From: Porphyrobacter sp. UBA7686
GTDB taxonomy: Bacteria > Pseudomonadota > Alphaproteobacteria > Sphingomonadales > Sphingomonadaceae
Direction: 5' to 3'
DNA: 8,149 bases
Assembly (NCBI GenBank): GCA_002482865.1
Contig: DLGU01000140.1
Span: 18,556 to 26,704, forward strand
Positions 7,737-8,149 of the stretch are shown here, piece by piece; the stretch's first letter is position 1, and every line of letters begins with the position of its first letter. The translations under genes and the position numbers were made by a program. The notes below the pieces were generated by a model. It was not told the origin of the DNA and did not search any database. It saw only the letters and a program-made list of their open reading frames with translations.

Positions 7737-8149
7737 CACCCCATCCCCACCAGCACCCGGTCCAGCGCCTGCAAAAACCGCGAGCGATCCGCTTTGCTAA
7801 ACGGCGCAGGCCCACCTCCAACCCCGTCCATTCCTGCGCGCAAATCCGCCATGATCGCACGCGTCGCGATCGCGCCGCCGATGCTGGCCGCCGTAAACTC
7901 CTCGCCGTTGTGTTTCAGCACCCGCGCGCCGGCTTTCAGGCAGCGCTCGGCGAGCAGGATGTCGGCGGTCACCACCACTGATCGCGCATCCGCCGCCTCG
8001 GCAATCCAGTCGTCCGCCGCGTCGAAGCTGTCCGACACCACCACGCGCTTCACCCGCGGGCTATCGGGAATGCGGAACGGGGCGTTGCTGACCACGCGCA
8101 CTTCGGCGCGGAAGCGCAGGGCGACGCGGTAGATCTCGTCCTTCACCGG
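7733..8149 (-). CDS. YaiI/YqxD family (UPF0178) protein, 5' end outside the window
   Basis: The minus strand is open from the window end to TAG (7733-7735), giving 138 visible residues. The first visible residues are PVKDEIYRVA, which in this family directly follow the N-terminal VDADACPVK motif. About 10-12 residues are therefore missing beyond the window, and the GTG at 8146 is not the true start. Family features are VVSN (19-22), SFDAADDWIAE (41-51), VVVTADILLAERCLKAGARVL (58-78), FTAASI (85-90), GGGPAPFSKADRSRFLQALD (111-130). The conserved acidic residues D43, D46, D47 and D63 suit a PIN-like nuclease fold, but no function is established that I know of. Codon use is GC-rich, like the core genes. 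The stop codon overlaps the stop of the DUF5131 gene on the other strand. Confidence 0.92.
   Translation of the reverse strand, partial: PVKDEIYRVALRFRAEVRVVSNAPFRIPDSPRVKRVVVSDSFDAADDWIAEAADARSVVVTADILLAERCLKAGARVLKHNGEEFTAASIGGAIATRAIMADLRAGMDGVGGGPAPFSKADRSRFLQALDRVLVGMGC

Overview
The window looks like chromosomal DNA of a high-GC alphaproteobacterium, most likely an Erythrobacteraceae/Sphingomonadales member. This rests on the GC-rich codon use of most genes, the DUF2585 (UPF0314), PF10118-type and DUF6632-like proteins, and the small Lys-rich MAKGQQKK protein. I recognise all of these from family knowledge and have not searched for them.

Layout. 1-1025 (+): the 3' end of an amidohydrolase gene, overlapping by 4 bp a DUF2585 membrane protein gene. 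1114-2471 (+): a two-gene operon with a 4-bp overlap, encoding a four-helix membrane protein that resembles styrene oxide isomerase and a PF10118-type protein with a diiron-like Glu/His pattern. 2506-4556 (+): a TPP riboswitch followed by thiC, the thiamine pyrimidine synthase, ending near a GC-rich hairpin. 4652-5035 (+): a small DUF6632-like membrane protein. 5036-5716 (-): a lipoprotein of unknown function whose stop codon directly abuts the previous gene's stop. 5780-5914 (-): a 44-residue basic protein. 6088-7736 (+): tcmP and a DUF5131 (Gp37/Gp68) gene, joined by a TAATG stop-start overlap and clearly lower in GC than everything around them. 7733-8149 (-): a YaiI/YqxD-family (UPF0178) gene cut by the window end; its stop codon overlaps the stop of the DUF5131 gene.

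How the parts work together. Most of the window is ordinary core genome, with one well-understood control circuit: TPP binding to the riboswitch represses thiC. A plausible switching mechanism is visible, in which a CCTCC segment can pair either with the aptamer's conserved GGAGG or with the thiC Shine-Dalgarno.

The part that does not belong to the core is the TcmP-DUF5131 cassette. It pairs a Rossmann/SAM-methyltransferase-like protein with a three-cysteine (C-x6-C-x2-C) protein. The pair has a recurring association in bacteria but, as far as I know, no settled biochemical function. Here it is a compact low-GC insert with its own candidate promoter, butted against the 3' end of the UPF0178 gene. 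It is the best candidate in the window for an undescribed system. The second candidate is the styrene-oxide-isomerase-like protein, which keeps the haem-ligand His and the nearby Asn but lacks the catalytic Tyr and Asp at the aligned positions.
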